Below, in pieces: positions 41,269 through 48,816 of a stretch of DNA of 64,000 nucleotides. Location: NCBI RefSeq assembly GCF_900604355.1, contig NZ_UWOE01000001.1, positions 434,001 to 498,000 on the forward strand, given 5' to 3'. The DNA comes from Luxibacter massiliensis (GTDB lineage: Bacteria; Bacillota; Clostridia; Lachnospirales; Lachnospiraceae). Positions within the stretch are counted from its first letter, which is position 1. Each line of letters starts with the position of its first letter. The notes below the pieces were generated by a model that did not search any database, was not told the origin of the DNA, and worked only from the letters and a program-made list of their open reading frames with translations. The translations under genes and the position numbers were made by a program.

Positions 41269-41835
41269 ATGAAGTATAGCTATCAGATCACAGAATACTG
41301 CCATCGTTTTCTGGAGATGTATATTGAGGAGGGGGACATCTGTGTGGACGCAACAGCGGGTAATGGCGTGGACACGGAATTTTTGTGTAGCCTGGCAGGG
41401 ACTGAGGGCAAGGTATATGCATTTGATATTCAGCCTGAGGCGATTGCGGCAACGGGACGGCGGCTTAATGAAAATGGATATGAGGGCAGGGCCGTCCTGA
41501 TTCAGGACGGACACGAAAAGATGGGAGATTACGTTGAAACGGGTGTATCTGCCATCGTTTTTAATTTTGGCTATCTGCCCGGCGGCGACCATGCCATTTC
41601 CACAGAGCCTGAGACAAGCATCGCTGCCCTGGAGGCCGGCCTTTTGCTGCTTAAACCTGACGGGGTCATGAGCTTATGCGTATATAGCGGGGGCGATTCT
41701 GGGTTTCGGGAGAAAGAGGCAATTCTGGCCTGGTTAAAAGGCCTGGATACAAAAAAGTGGCTGGTTATTGTGAACAGCTTTTATAACAGAAAAAATAATC
41801 CTCCGGTACCCATTTTTATTATCAGATTAAAATAG
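41269..41835 (+). CDS. mnmM: tRNA mnm5-forming methyltransferase, MnmM (YtqB) family
   Basis: SAM-dependent methyltransferase of 188 residues. The SAM-binding motif is VDATAGNGVDTEFL with AFDIQPEAIAATGRRL; family-specific segments are IQDGHEKM and VFNFGYLPGGDHAIST near residues 84-115. This is the YtqB family of Firmicutes, assigned to the final methylation of wobble uridine (mnm5s2U) in tRNA. Older databases label it rRNA methylase. AAAGGAG precedes the ATG. Next is hflX; both relate to translation. Confidence 0.85.
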   Translation: MKYSYQITEYCHRFLEMYIEEGDICVDATAGNGVDTEFLCSLAGTEGKVYAFDIQPEAIAATGRRLNENGYEGRAVLIQDGHEKMGDYVETGVSAIVFNFGYLPGGDHAISTEPETSIAALEAGLLLLKPDGVMSLCVYSGGDSGFREKEAILAWLKGLDTKKWLVIVNSFYNRKNNPPVPIFIIRLK

Positions 41836-41896
41836 GATGCCATTGGGTATGGATATATTGGCAGATATAAAGTAAAGAGGAATGTGAGGACATGCT

Positions 41897-43138
41897 ATGG
41901 CAATATTTGAAACAGGAGAAAAGACGGAGAAAATGCTGCTGGTCGGGATACAGTGGAATGAGGAAGAGAAAATAGAAGAATCCTTAGACGAACTGTCAGA
42001 ATTGGCACGGACGGCAGGAGTGCAGGTGGCCGGCAGGATGATACAGAGGCGGGAGGCTGTACATCCGGCAACTTATATAGGAAAAGGAAAAGTTACGGAG
42101 CTTAAAAATCAGCTTTGGGAAACCGGGGCGGATGGAATTATCTGCGATGATGAGCTGACTTCTGTCCAGCTATATAATTTGGAGAAGGAGCTTTCGTGTA
42201 AGGTAGCCGACAGAACTTTATTGATATTGGATATATTTGCAGCCAGGGCCGTAAGCAGTGAGGGCAAAATCCAGGTGGAATTGGCCCAGCTGAAATACCG
42301 CGCCTCCCGCCTTACAGGACTTGGAAATTCTCTGTCCCGTCTGGGCGGAGGCATTGGAACCAGGGGTCCGGGAGAAAAGAAGCTGGAAACTGACAGGCGG
42401 CTGATCAGAGAAAGGATCAGCAGGCTGAAAAAAGAGCTGCGCGAGGTCGAACAGCACAGGGCGCTGCTGCGGGCGCAAAAAAAGGAATCCAATTTAAAGA
42501 TTGCCGCACTTGTAGGATATACATCTGCAGGGAAGAGCAGTATAGAAAATGCCCTTACAGGGGCGGGGATTTTGGAAGATGAAATGTTGTTTTCCACCCT
42601 CGACACGACAACACGCTTGCTGAAGCTCAATAAGCAGCAGGAAATACTGCTGACAGATACGGTAGGGTTTATACACAAGTTGCCCCACCATTTGATCGAA
42701 GCCTTTAAAAGCACATTGGAGGAGGCGAGATATGCGGATATTATTCTTCATGTCGTCGATGGGTCAAACCCTCAGATGGACACCCAGATGTATGTTGTAT
42801 ATGAAACCCTCCGTCAACTTAAGATTGAGGGCAAGCCGATTATTACGCTTTTTAATAAACAGGATCGTATTTCTGATAAAAGAAGCTTCCGGGATTTCCA
42901 GGCGGACTATTCTGTCCTGGTATCTGCTAAAACAGGGCAGGGGTTAGATGAACTAAAGGAAAAACTGCTGGAGATTTTGCGCAGGGAACAGATATATATT
43001 GAAAGAGTCTACCCCTTTGAACAGGCCCCTAAAGTACAGCTGATACGGAAAAATGGCCAACTTCTGGAGGAAAACTATGTACCTGAGGGGATTTCTGTAA
43101 AGGCATATGTTACGAAGGAAATCTATGGAAAGATATAA
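41897..43138 (+). CDS. hflX: Ribosome-associated GTPase HflX
   Basis: GTPase that splits stalled or hibernating ribosomes, 413 residues. N-terminal HflX domain (ATYIGKGKVTEL, IICDDELTSVQLYNLEKEL, DRTLLILDIFAARA), linker RGPGEKKLETDRRLI, then G domain: G1 GYTSAGKSS, G2 in STLDTTTR, G3 DTVGFI, G4 NKQD. The C-terminal small domain is complete. Start ATG follows GTGAGGACATGCT. A strong hairpin terminator lies directly after, overlapping the 3' end of the convergent shell gene. Confidence 0.95.
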   Translation: MAIFETGEKTEKMLLVGIQWNEEEKIEESLDELSELARTAGVQVAGRMIQRREAVHPATYIGKGKVTELKNQLWETGADGIICDDELTSVQLYNLEKELSCKVADRTLLILDIFAARAVSSEGKIQVELAQLKYRASRLTGLGNSLSRLGGGIGTRGPGEKKLETDRRLIRERISRLKKELREVEQHRALLRAQKKESNLKIAALVGYTSAGKSSIENALTGAGILEDEMLFSTLDTTTRLLKLNKQQEILLTDTVGFIHKLPHHLIEAFKSTLEEARYADIILHVVDGSNPQMDTQMYVVYETLRQLKIEGKPIITLFNKQDRISDKRSFRDFQADYSVLVSAKTGQGLDELKEKLLEILRREQIYIERVYPFEQAPKVQLIRKNGQLLEENYVPEGISVKAYVTKEIYGKI

Positions 43139-43152
43139 AACGTTGCTGTGCA

Positions 43153-43192
43153 GCCAGGCCGTATCTTTAAATCAGATACGGCCTGGCAGGCG
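43153..43192. terminator. Bidirectional hairpin between hflX and pduB-like gene
   Basis: GCCAGGCCGTATCT pairs with AGATACGGCCTGGC (14 bp) around TTAAATC. The stop codon of the minus-strand shell gene (43167-43169) lies in its loop, so the last codons of that gene form one arm. Confidence 0.78.
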
Positions 43193-43895
43193 TTTCCGGG
43201 TAACTTCCCAGTGAAACTAAAAGCTTAAGTCCCACATCCCTAGCAGTAAGGACGGCATTTTTTACAGCACTGGCATCGCCGGTGACTGCGGCAATGACCT
43301 CGTTGGAATGGCTGGTACCTCTTGTGGGAGTCATATATTTTACGATCTCAACAGGGGAGGATTTGAGGGCCAGATCCGCCATGACCAGTCCGATGGCAGC
43401 CGGGGAACCACAGAAGAACCCGAAAGGCCTTCCCAGGGGCGTGTCAAAAGCCATATGGAGAGCCTGCCCCGCATTTGCAGAATAGGTGAATTCCAGGTGC
43501 CCTGCTTCACTTATGTAGAGTTCTCCTGCATATTTATCAGTATATTCGAGAGCCATTTCTACGGCTCTTCTGACATCCGAGACATTCTCCCCTCCCAGGA
43601 TGATAAAGTTGCCGTGGCCGCCCCACCCTTTTGTGTCTCTGGGAAGCTCAATAGAGAGGACTTCGGTGTTTGTAGATTTAACTGCCTCGTCCACAGCATT
43701 GATCTGCCCGGCCGCCCCCGTGCGGGAACTCAGCAGTCCAAGGCTTTTAAAAGGCTTGGGAAGCTTCATCTGTTCCAGGAGCGCAGGGGCAGTCCCGGGG
43801 ATAACGAGTCCGATTGTATCAAGAACTGTGGTGCCTACAAATTCCGTCATGGAACAATTCATGGGAATATTTTCAATGTCTTTTACTTTTAACAT
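43167..43895 (-). CDS. pduB: Trimeric microcompartment shell protein (BMC-T, PduB/EutL-like)
   Basis: Tandem BMC-domain protein of 242 residues, forming a pseudohexameric trimer in microcompartment shells. First domain contains FVGTTVLDTIGLVIPGT and LGLLSSRTGAAGQINAVDEAVK; second contains LYISEAGHLEFTYSANAGQALHMAF, FFCGSPAAIGLVMADLAL and EVIAAVTGDASAVKNAVLTAR. Length equals that of short PduB'. AAAGGAG precedes the ATG. It stands alone, 10 kb from the main glycyl-radical microcompartment locus, which so far shows only BMC-H and EutS-type shell genes. So this is most likely a satellite supplying the trimer to that shell. A dispersed structured element abuts its 5' end. Confidence 0.9.
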   Translation of the reverse strand: MLKVKDIENIPMNCSMTEFVGTTVLDTIGLVIPGTAPALLEQMKLPKPFKSLGLLSSRTGAAGQINAVDEAVKSTNTEVLSIELPRDTKGWGGHGNFIILGGENVSDVRRAVEMALEYTDKYAGELYISEAGHLEFTYSANAGQALHMAFDTPLGRPFGFFCGSPAAIGLVMADLALKSSPVEIVKYMTPTRGTSHSNEVIAAVTGDASAVKNAVLTARDVGLKLLVSLGSYPETPARPYLI

Positions 43896-43917
43896 GATAA
43901 GTCTCCTTTATTCTGGC

Positions 43918-44040
43918 GAGCAACGAGCCAAGCGGACATGTTTACATGTCCATTTAGCGGCTGCTGGGAGGGTCTAATACTCCGATGCTTGCATTGCTGC
44001 TAGTTTGCTGCCCCGTATGCTTGCATCGGGGTCTTTGACT
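43918..44040 (-). repeat. Dispersed structured element, copy 2
   Basis: Aligns nearly gap-free with 4308-4430. Contains a perfect GGACATG-TTTA-CATGTCC hairpin and the long-range arms CCGATGC/GCATCGG. On the minus strand it ends about 20 nt before the ATG of the shell gene, so it would be the 5' leader of that message. Remaining sequence to 44192 shows no gene. Confidence 0.72.
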
Positions 44041-44192
44041 TGTGCCTTGGATTGCTATAGGGATTGGGGGAGCAAAAGGGTGCGCCTCACCCGCTCTATA
44101 CCAGACATGATATACAGGCTTGCCTGTATTGACAGTATATGGTATGAGTGTGGCGCCAAAGGTGTTTTTGAAACCCTAATCCTATAGGGGAA

Positions 44193-44924
44193 TTATAAAA
44201 ACCCCCCATCCAGGCCAATAATCTGCCCAGTTAAGTAACCATGCCCTTCAGCCAGCGCTGCCACCAGGTCCGCCGTTTCCTCTGCTGTGCCAAAACGTCC
44301 GGCAGGAATCTCCTCTGTGAGCGCCTGGCGCTCCTTAGCAGAGAGCTGGGAGTTCATGGCAGTATCAATCACGCCGCAGGCAATTGCGTTGACCTGGATA
44401 TTGCTTGGGGCCAGCTCCTTTGCCAGGGCCTTAGTCAGGCCGTTGACTCCAGCCTTTGAGGCGGAATAGGCGGCTTCGCAGGATGCCCCTGAAGTTCCCC
44501 ACATGGAAGAGATATTAATGATTTTTCCGCGTTTCTGAGAAACCATATATGGAATGGCGGCCCGGGAACAGTAAAATACAGAGGATAAATTGGAGGAAAT
44601 GACTCTTTCCCAATCTGCATTGTCCATGTCCGTGAGAAGGCCGATATAAGAAATGCCGGCATTGTTGACCAGGACATCCAGGCCAGTCACCTCGGTTTCT
44701 ATCCGGCGGAAAATCTCTGAGACTTCCAGAGGATTTCCCACATCCCCCATAAGAGCGGTACATATGCCGCCCATGGAACAGATTTCATCCCTGGTTTGGT
44801 TTAAACTTCCAGCAGATTGCCTACAATTTATATATACGTGATACCCGAGGGCGGAGAATGCCAGGGCACAGGCCTTTCCGATCCCCCTGGAAGCTCCGGT
44901 AATAAGCACAGATTTCCTGTCCAT
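44193..44924 (-). CDS. SDR oxidoreductase, probable EF-P 5-aminopentanone reductase (YmfI-like)
   Basis: NADP-dependent short-chain dehydrogenase, 243 residues. Cofactor loop ITGASRGIGKA, NNAG motif, catalytic Ser in INISSMWG, and YSASK with Tyr and Lys. The phrase SSMWGTSGASCEAAYSASKAG and the end GYLTGQIIGLDGGF resemble YmfI, which reduces the 5-aminopentanone on elongation factor P; a FabG-like role in fatty-acid synthesis is the alternative. ATG 44924 follows AAAGGAG; the open frame continues upstream through repeats but has no site there. Confidence 0.85.
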   Translation of the reverse strand: MDRKSVLITGASRGIGKACALAFSALGYHVYINCRQSAGSLNQTRDEICSMGGICTALMGDVGNPLEVSEIFRRIETEVTGLDVLVNNAGISYIGLLTDMDNADWERVISSNLSSVFYCSRAAIPYMVSQKRGKIINISSMWGTSGASCEAAYSASKAGVNGLTKALAKELAPSNIQVNAIACGVIDTAMNSQLSAKERQALTEEIPAGRFGTAEETADLVAALAEGHGYLTGQIIGLDGGFL

Positions 44925-44982
44925 AAGAGAAACAGCTCCTTTGCATAATTCTCCTGATATTATACCCCATCTGCAAAAATTT

Positions 44983-45174
44983 GTATACCTTAATTCACAG
45001 CGAAGCTGTGAACAGGCCCCAAAGGGGCGTAGGATAAGGGGTGCCCTAGCGGTATACCTTAATTCACAGCGAAGCTGTGAACAGGCCCCAAAGGGGCATA
45101 GGATAAGGGGTGCCCTAGCGGTATACCTTAATTCACGGCGAAGCTGTGAACGGCCCCAAAGGGGCATAGGATAA
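44983..45174. repeat. Three tandem 69-bp dual-hairpin units
   Basis: Units begin at 44983, 45052 and 45121 with GTATACCTTAATTCAC. Each holds TTCACAGC-GAA-GCTGTGAA (8-bp stem, GAA triloop) and GCCCC-AAA-GGGGC, then GGATAAGGGGTGCCCTAGCG. Unit 3 has one A-to-G change that keeps a G-U pair. The centre GCGAAGC is a known very stable DNA mini-hairpin. A relative lies inverted at 3511-3600. The three units fill the gap upstream of the SDR gene, where apparent long frames are spurious. Confidence 0.92.
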
Positions 45175-45191
45175 GGCCTGTCCCTTTTTGG

Positions 45192-45220
45192 TTGTGATTC
45201 TATGTTGCTTATGATATGAT
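45192..45220 (+). promoter_or_regulatory. Promoter of the HD hydrolase gene
   Basis: TTGTGA, 17-bp spacer, TATGAT, about 48 nt before the start codon and directly after the tandem repeats. Confidence 0.6.
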
Positions 45221-45267
45221 TTCCTTATACATGGAACTCTAAAAAGCATTGAGGAGGAACATAAAGT

Positions 45268-45849
45268 ATGGTTGATAAAGCCCTTGAATTTGCGGCCAAG
45301 GCACATCATGGACAATTCCGTAAAGGCACAAAGCGTCCATATATTGTGCACCCGGTAGAGGTGGCTGACATTGTTGCAACAATGACAAAGGACGAGGAAG
45401 TTATTTGTGCGGCGGTCCTGCATGATACAATTGAAGATTGTGCAGACGTGACAGAGGAGTTGCTCAAGACAGAGTTTGGAGAGCGGGTAGCCTGGATGGT
45501 AGCACAGGAGAGTGAGGACAAGTCCAGGTCGTGGGTAGAGAGAAAGGGCGCTACAATCCAGCATTTAAAAACTGCATCCCTGGAAGTGAAAATGATCGGA
45601 CTTGCCGATAAACTCTCAAATATGAGAGACATTGACAGAGATTACCCTGTGGCCGGTGAAAGCTTTTGGAAGCGGTTCCGTATGAATAACAAGGAAGCCA
45701 TTGGCTGGTATTATAAGGGGATAAGGGATGTCCTGGAAGAAGAATTCCAGGGATTCTCAGCATACCAGGAGTATTGTTTGCTGATTGAAAAGAATTTTGG
45801 AGAGGGGCCGGCTTCCATGGAATGGGACAAGGGGAGGGAGGTAATATGA
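45268..45849 (+). CDS. Small HD-domain (p)ppGpp hydrolase-like protein
   Basis: Stand-alone HD domain of the RelA/SpoT hydrolase type, 193 residues. Metal-site segments are AHHGQFRKGT, YIVHPVEVADIV and the HD motif AAVLHDTIED, followed by ADKLSNMRDI. There is no synthetase, TGS or ACT part, so it resembles small alarmone hydrolases (Mesh1-like). It would break down (p)ppGpp or another nucleotide. AGGAGG precedes the ATG. Asparaginase follows with an ATGA overlap. Confidence 0.85.
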   Translation: MVDKALEFAAKAHHGQFRKGTKRPYIVHPVEVADIVATMTKDEEVICAAVLHDTIEDCADVTEELLKTEFGERVAWMVAQESEDKSRSWVERKGATIQHLKTASLEVKMIGLADKLSNMRDIDRDYPVAGESFWKRFRMNNKEAIGWYYKGIRDVLEEEFQGFSAYQEYCLLIEKNFGEGPASMEWDKGREVI

Positions 45850-46862
45850 AGAAACGGATATTGATGCTGGGGACAGGCGGAACCATCGCCTGCAGGCATA
45901 CTGAGAACGGCCTGGCGCCTGCTATCACGCCAGAAGAACTATTGGGATATATTCCAGATGCGGCCAGGGTGTGCGATATCCACACAACACAAGTGTGTAA
46001 TGTGGACAGCACAAATATGACTCCCGTATACTGGGGCATGATCAGCCGCGCCATTGAAAAAAATTATGCAGATTATGATGGATTTGTCGTTTGCCACGGC
46101 ACTGATACGCTGGCATACACTGCTGCCGCACTTTCCTATATGATACAGAATTCACATAAGCCTATTGTTATAACCGGGGCGCAGAGACCAATAGATATGG
46201 AAAATACGGATGCAAGAATGAACCTGCTGGATAGTTTTATCTATGCGTCAGACCAGGACTCCAGGGATGTAAATATTGTGTTTGATGGTAAGGTAATCGT
46301 AGGGACAAGGGCAAAAAAGGAACGGGCAAAGAGTTATAATGCATTTTCCAGTATTAATTTCCCTTATCCGGCCGTTATAAGGGAACAGAGAGTTATCCGC
46401 TACATCCCCCCACAGGAATATAGAGGCCAGGTACAGTTTTACCACGATATGGACGAAAGCATCTACGTATTAAAGCTTACACCGGGATTGGACCCGGATG
46501 TGCTCTCTTTTTTATTTGACAGGTATAAATGTATTGTGATCGAGAGTTTTGGGGTAGGCGGCATCCCGGAATATTTGGTAGATAAATTTTATGAGATCAT
46601 GAAAGGCTGCGGGGCAGGCGGGAAGCTTGCCATTGTGGCCACCCAGGTGGTGAAGGAAGGCAGTGACATGATGGTGTACGAGGTGGGGAAAAGAGTGAAG
46701 CAGGACTTTGACCTTCTGGAAACCTATGATATGACACTGGAGGCTACAATTACAAAGGCAATGTGGCTGATGGCAAGGACGGGACTTAGCTATGAAGAGC
46801 TGAAAGCGGAGTTTTACAAAACTGTGAACCGTGATATACTTGCATATAAAAGTGACAGATAA
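45846..46862 (+). CDS. Type I L-asparaginase
   Basis: Hydrolyses asparagine to aspartate and ammonia, 338 residues. First catalytic Thr lies in LGTGGTIACRH; second motif is VCHGTDTLAYTA with Thr-Asp; the Lys is in TGAQRPI. No signal peptide, so cytoplasmic type I (AnsA). ATG 45846 follows GGGAGGGAGG and overlaps the HD gene stop, implying coupled translation of amino-acid and alarmone metabolism genes. Confidence 0.93.
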   Translation: MKKRILMLGTGGTIACRHTENGLAPAITPEELLGYIPDAARVCDIHTTQVCNVDSTNMTPVYWGMISRAIEKNYADYDGFVVCHGTDTLAYTAAALSYMIQNSHKPIVITGAQRPIDMENTDARMNLLDSFIYASDQDSRDVNIVFDGKVIVGTRAKKERAKSYNAFSSINFPYPAVIREQRVIRYIPPQEYRGQVQFYHDMDESIYVLKLTPGLDPDVLSFLFDRYKCIVIESFGVGGIPEYLVDKFYEIMKGCGAGGKLAIVATQVVKEGSDMMVYEVGKRVKQDFDLLETYDMTLEATITKAMWLMARTGLSYEELKAEFYKTVNRDILAYKSDR

Positions 46863-46940
46863 AACACACTCCTGGGCAGAAAGAAAGCAGGCGGATTGAG
46901 AAAAGCCTGGATCCGGGTCAGTGAATATGGAGGCGTGATG

Positions 46941-47726
46941 ATGGGAAAGACAAGAGTAATATGTTTTGCGAATAATAAAGGGGGGAGTGGGAAATCAACT
47001 ACCTGCTCCAATATTGGATATGGACTGACACAGCTTAAAAAGAAAGTACTGTTGGTGGACGGTGATATGCAGCTGAACCTTTCGCTTTCCCTTTTTGATG
47101 AAGATAAAGTATTGGGATTTGCCCGAAGCAGCAGGAATTTGTATGAGGGGATTAAAAGCCAGGCTGACCTGACAGATTATATTGTATGTTCCCCTTATGA
47201 TGGATTGGACCTGATTCCCTCTTCCACACTGATGAGCTCCATAGAGTATGAGCTTTTCACGAAGTGGCAGAGAGAATATATATTGAAAAAGTGTCTGTCC
47301 AAAATAAAGGAATCTGGGAAGTATGATTATATACTGATTGATGCGCCCCCGACTCTGGGAGGCTGGGTTATGAACATACTCTGCGCGTCAGATGAGGTGG
47401 TGATCCCCGTGGAATCAACGCCATGGGGACTTTTCGGACTGGGGAATATGTTTGAGTTTTTGGAAGAGGTTAAGCAGATTGCCCCTGAGCTTAAAATAGG
47501 CGGCATTGTAATTACAAAGGTAGATACAAGAAAAAGTTATTTTAAACAGACGCGGGAAACGTTGAGGCAGCTTGAAGGCGTGAAGGTCTTTGATACATAT
47601 ATCCGGGTAGACAGCAATGTTGAGTGGTCTCAGGATAACAATGCGCCGGTAATGGCATATAAGAAGAGCAGCAGGAGCGCTGAGGAATATATGGAACTAG
47701 CAAAAGAGATTGCAGGCATGAAATAG
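46941..47726 (+). CDS. ParA/Soj-family ATPase (orphan)
   Basis: Deviant Walker-A ATPase, 261 residues: FANNKGGSGKSTTCSNIG, Walker B region DYILIDAPPTLG, and VVIPVESTPWGLFGL. Such proteins segregate DNA or position cargo. No ParB, parS or replication gene lies next to it, so it is an orphan; some orphan ParA-like ATPases place protein complexes such as carboxysomes. ATG 46941 follows GGAGG. Followed by the AraC regulator of rhamnose genes after 8 bp. Confidence 0.85.
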   Translation: MGKTRVICFANNKGGSGKSTTCSNIGYGLTQLKKKVLLVDGDMQLNLSLSLFDEDKVLGFARSSRNLYEGIKSQADLTDYIVCSPYDGLDLIPSSTLMSSIEYELFTKWQREYILKKCLSKIKESGKYDYILIDAPPTLGGWVMNILCASDEVVIPVESTPWGLFGLGNMFEFLEEVKQIAPELKIGGIVITKVDTRKSYFKQTRETLRQLEGVKVFDTYIRVDSNVEWSQDNNAPVMAYKKSSRSAEEYMELAKEIAGMK

Positions 47727-47734
47727 GTGGGCAT

Positions 47735-48739
47735 ATGCATCCTGAATTATTGAAGTCATTATCTGTAATTACAGAAGAGGAGCAGAAAATATTAGACGGC
47801 GAAAGCGGCATCGATCCCCATCTATATACAGAGCGGGATGAACTAGTCGTTGACTGCGACAAGCTTTTAAAGAGAGGAAAATTGATTCAGGTAAGGCCCC
47901 ATACCCGTTTTGTCTATTTTCCGAAGCACCGCCACAATTATGTGGAGGTTATCTATATGTGCCAGGGCTCTACCACCCATATAGTGGATGGGAACAAGGT
48001 TGTACTGGGGCAGGGAGATTTGCTCTTTTTAAATCAGAATGCCATGCAGGAGATTTTTCCGGCCCAAAAGGCAGATATTGCAGTAAATTTTATTATTCTT
48101 CCTGAATTCTTTAATATGGCCTTTTCTATGATGGGAGCAGAAGATAATATGCTCAAAGAGTTCCTTGTGGGGACTCTTTGCGGGAAGAATGACAGAACCT
48201 CTTATCTTTATTTTCATGTGGCAGAGATTCTCCCAATTCAGAATTTAGTGGAAAATATGGTCTGGACAATTTTTTACGACTTATCAAATAAACGCAGCTG
48301 CAATCAAATAACAATGGGACTCCTCCTTCTGCAGCTCCTCAACCATATGGACAAGATGGAGACAGGCAGCAGCCAGTTTGACAAAGAACTGGCAGGGGGT
48401 GTCTTAAGCTATGTGGAAGAGCACTATAAGAATGGGAGCCTGTCTGAATTGGCTGACATTATGGGGTATGATGTGTATTGGCTGAGCAGAGAAATTAAAA
48501 AGCGGACGGGAAAAACGTATAAGGAGCTGCTGCAAACAAGAAGGATGAATCAGGCAGTATACTTGCTGACCAGCAGTACGCTGCCTGTTGCCGATATTAT
48601 TGAGGCTGTGGGTTATGATAATACCAGCTATTTTTACCGGAAGTTTAAAGAGAAATATGGGGTGAGCCCAAAAGAATACAGGGAAAGGCAGCGGCAAATA
48701 CCAAAAGAGGGCATTTCTGCAAATAAGGTCCTGATTTAA
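47735..48739 (+). CDS. AraC-family regulator next to rhaB (RhaS/RhaR-like)
   Basis: Transcription activator of 334 residues. The N-terminal cupin (FVYFPKHRHNYVEVIYMCQGSTTHIVDGNKVVL) binds the effector; the C-terminal DNA-binding part has LSELADIMGYDVYWLSREIKK and VADIIEAVGYDNTSYFYRKFKEKYGVSPKEYR. Its position directly before rhaB and rhaA suggests control of L-rhamnose use. Its ribosome site is weak (GGTGGGC). The following intergenic 77 bp has a TATAAT with no -35, as expected for an activator-dependent promoter. Confidence 0.9.
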   Translation: MHPELLKSLSVITEEEQKILDGESGIDPHLYTERDELVVDCDKLLKRGKLIQVRPHTRFVYFPKHRHNYVEVIYMCQGSTTHIVDGNKVVLGQGDLLFLNQNAMQEIFPAQKADIAVNFIILPEFFNMAFSMMGAEDNMLKEFLVGTLCGKNDRTSYLYFHVAEILPIQNLVENMVWTIFYDLSNKRSCNQITMGLLLLQLLNHMDKMETGSSQFDKELAGGVLSYVEEHYKNGSLSELADIMGYDVYWLSREIKKRTGKTYKELLQTRRMNQAVYLLTSSTLPVADIIEAVGYDNTSYFYRKFKEKYGVSPKEYRERQRQIPKEGISANKVLI

Positions 48740-48816
48740 AATAAATAGCGTCCTTTTATTTTGTTTGCCCAAGGCATATAATCAGTTTAGATTTGAAAGT
48801 ACAAAGGAGGCGCGGA

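Noticed and set aside
44941..45174. Long open frames on both strands through the 69-bp repeats, including an N-terminal extension of the SDR gene
   Set aside because: The period of 69 is a multiple of three, so frames stay open by chance. No ribosome site precedes them, while AAAGGAG marks the SDR start at 44924.
44983..45174. Tandem repeats as a CRISPR array
   Set aside because: Units are contiguous with no unique spacers and no cas genes are present.
45268..45849. Truncated Rel/SpoT gene
   Set aside because: The protein is a complete HD domain with its own promoter and ribosome site and a natural C-terminus; no remnants of synthetase sequence follow.
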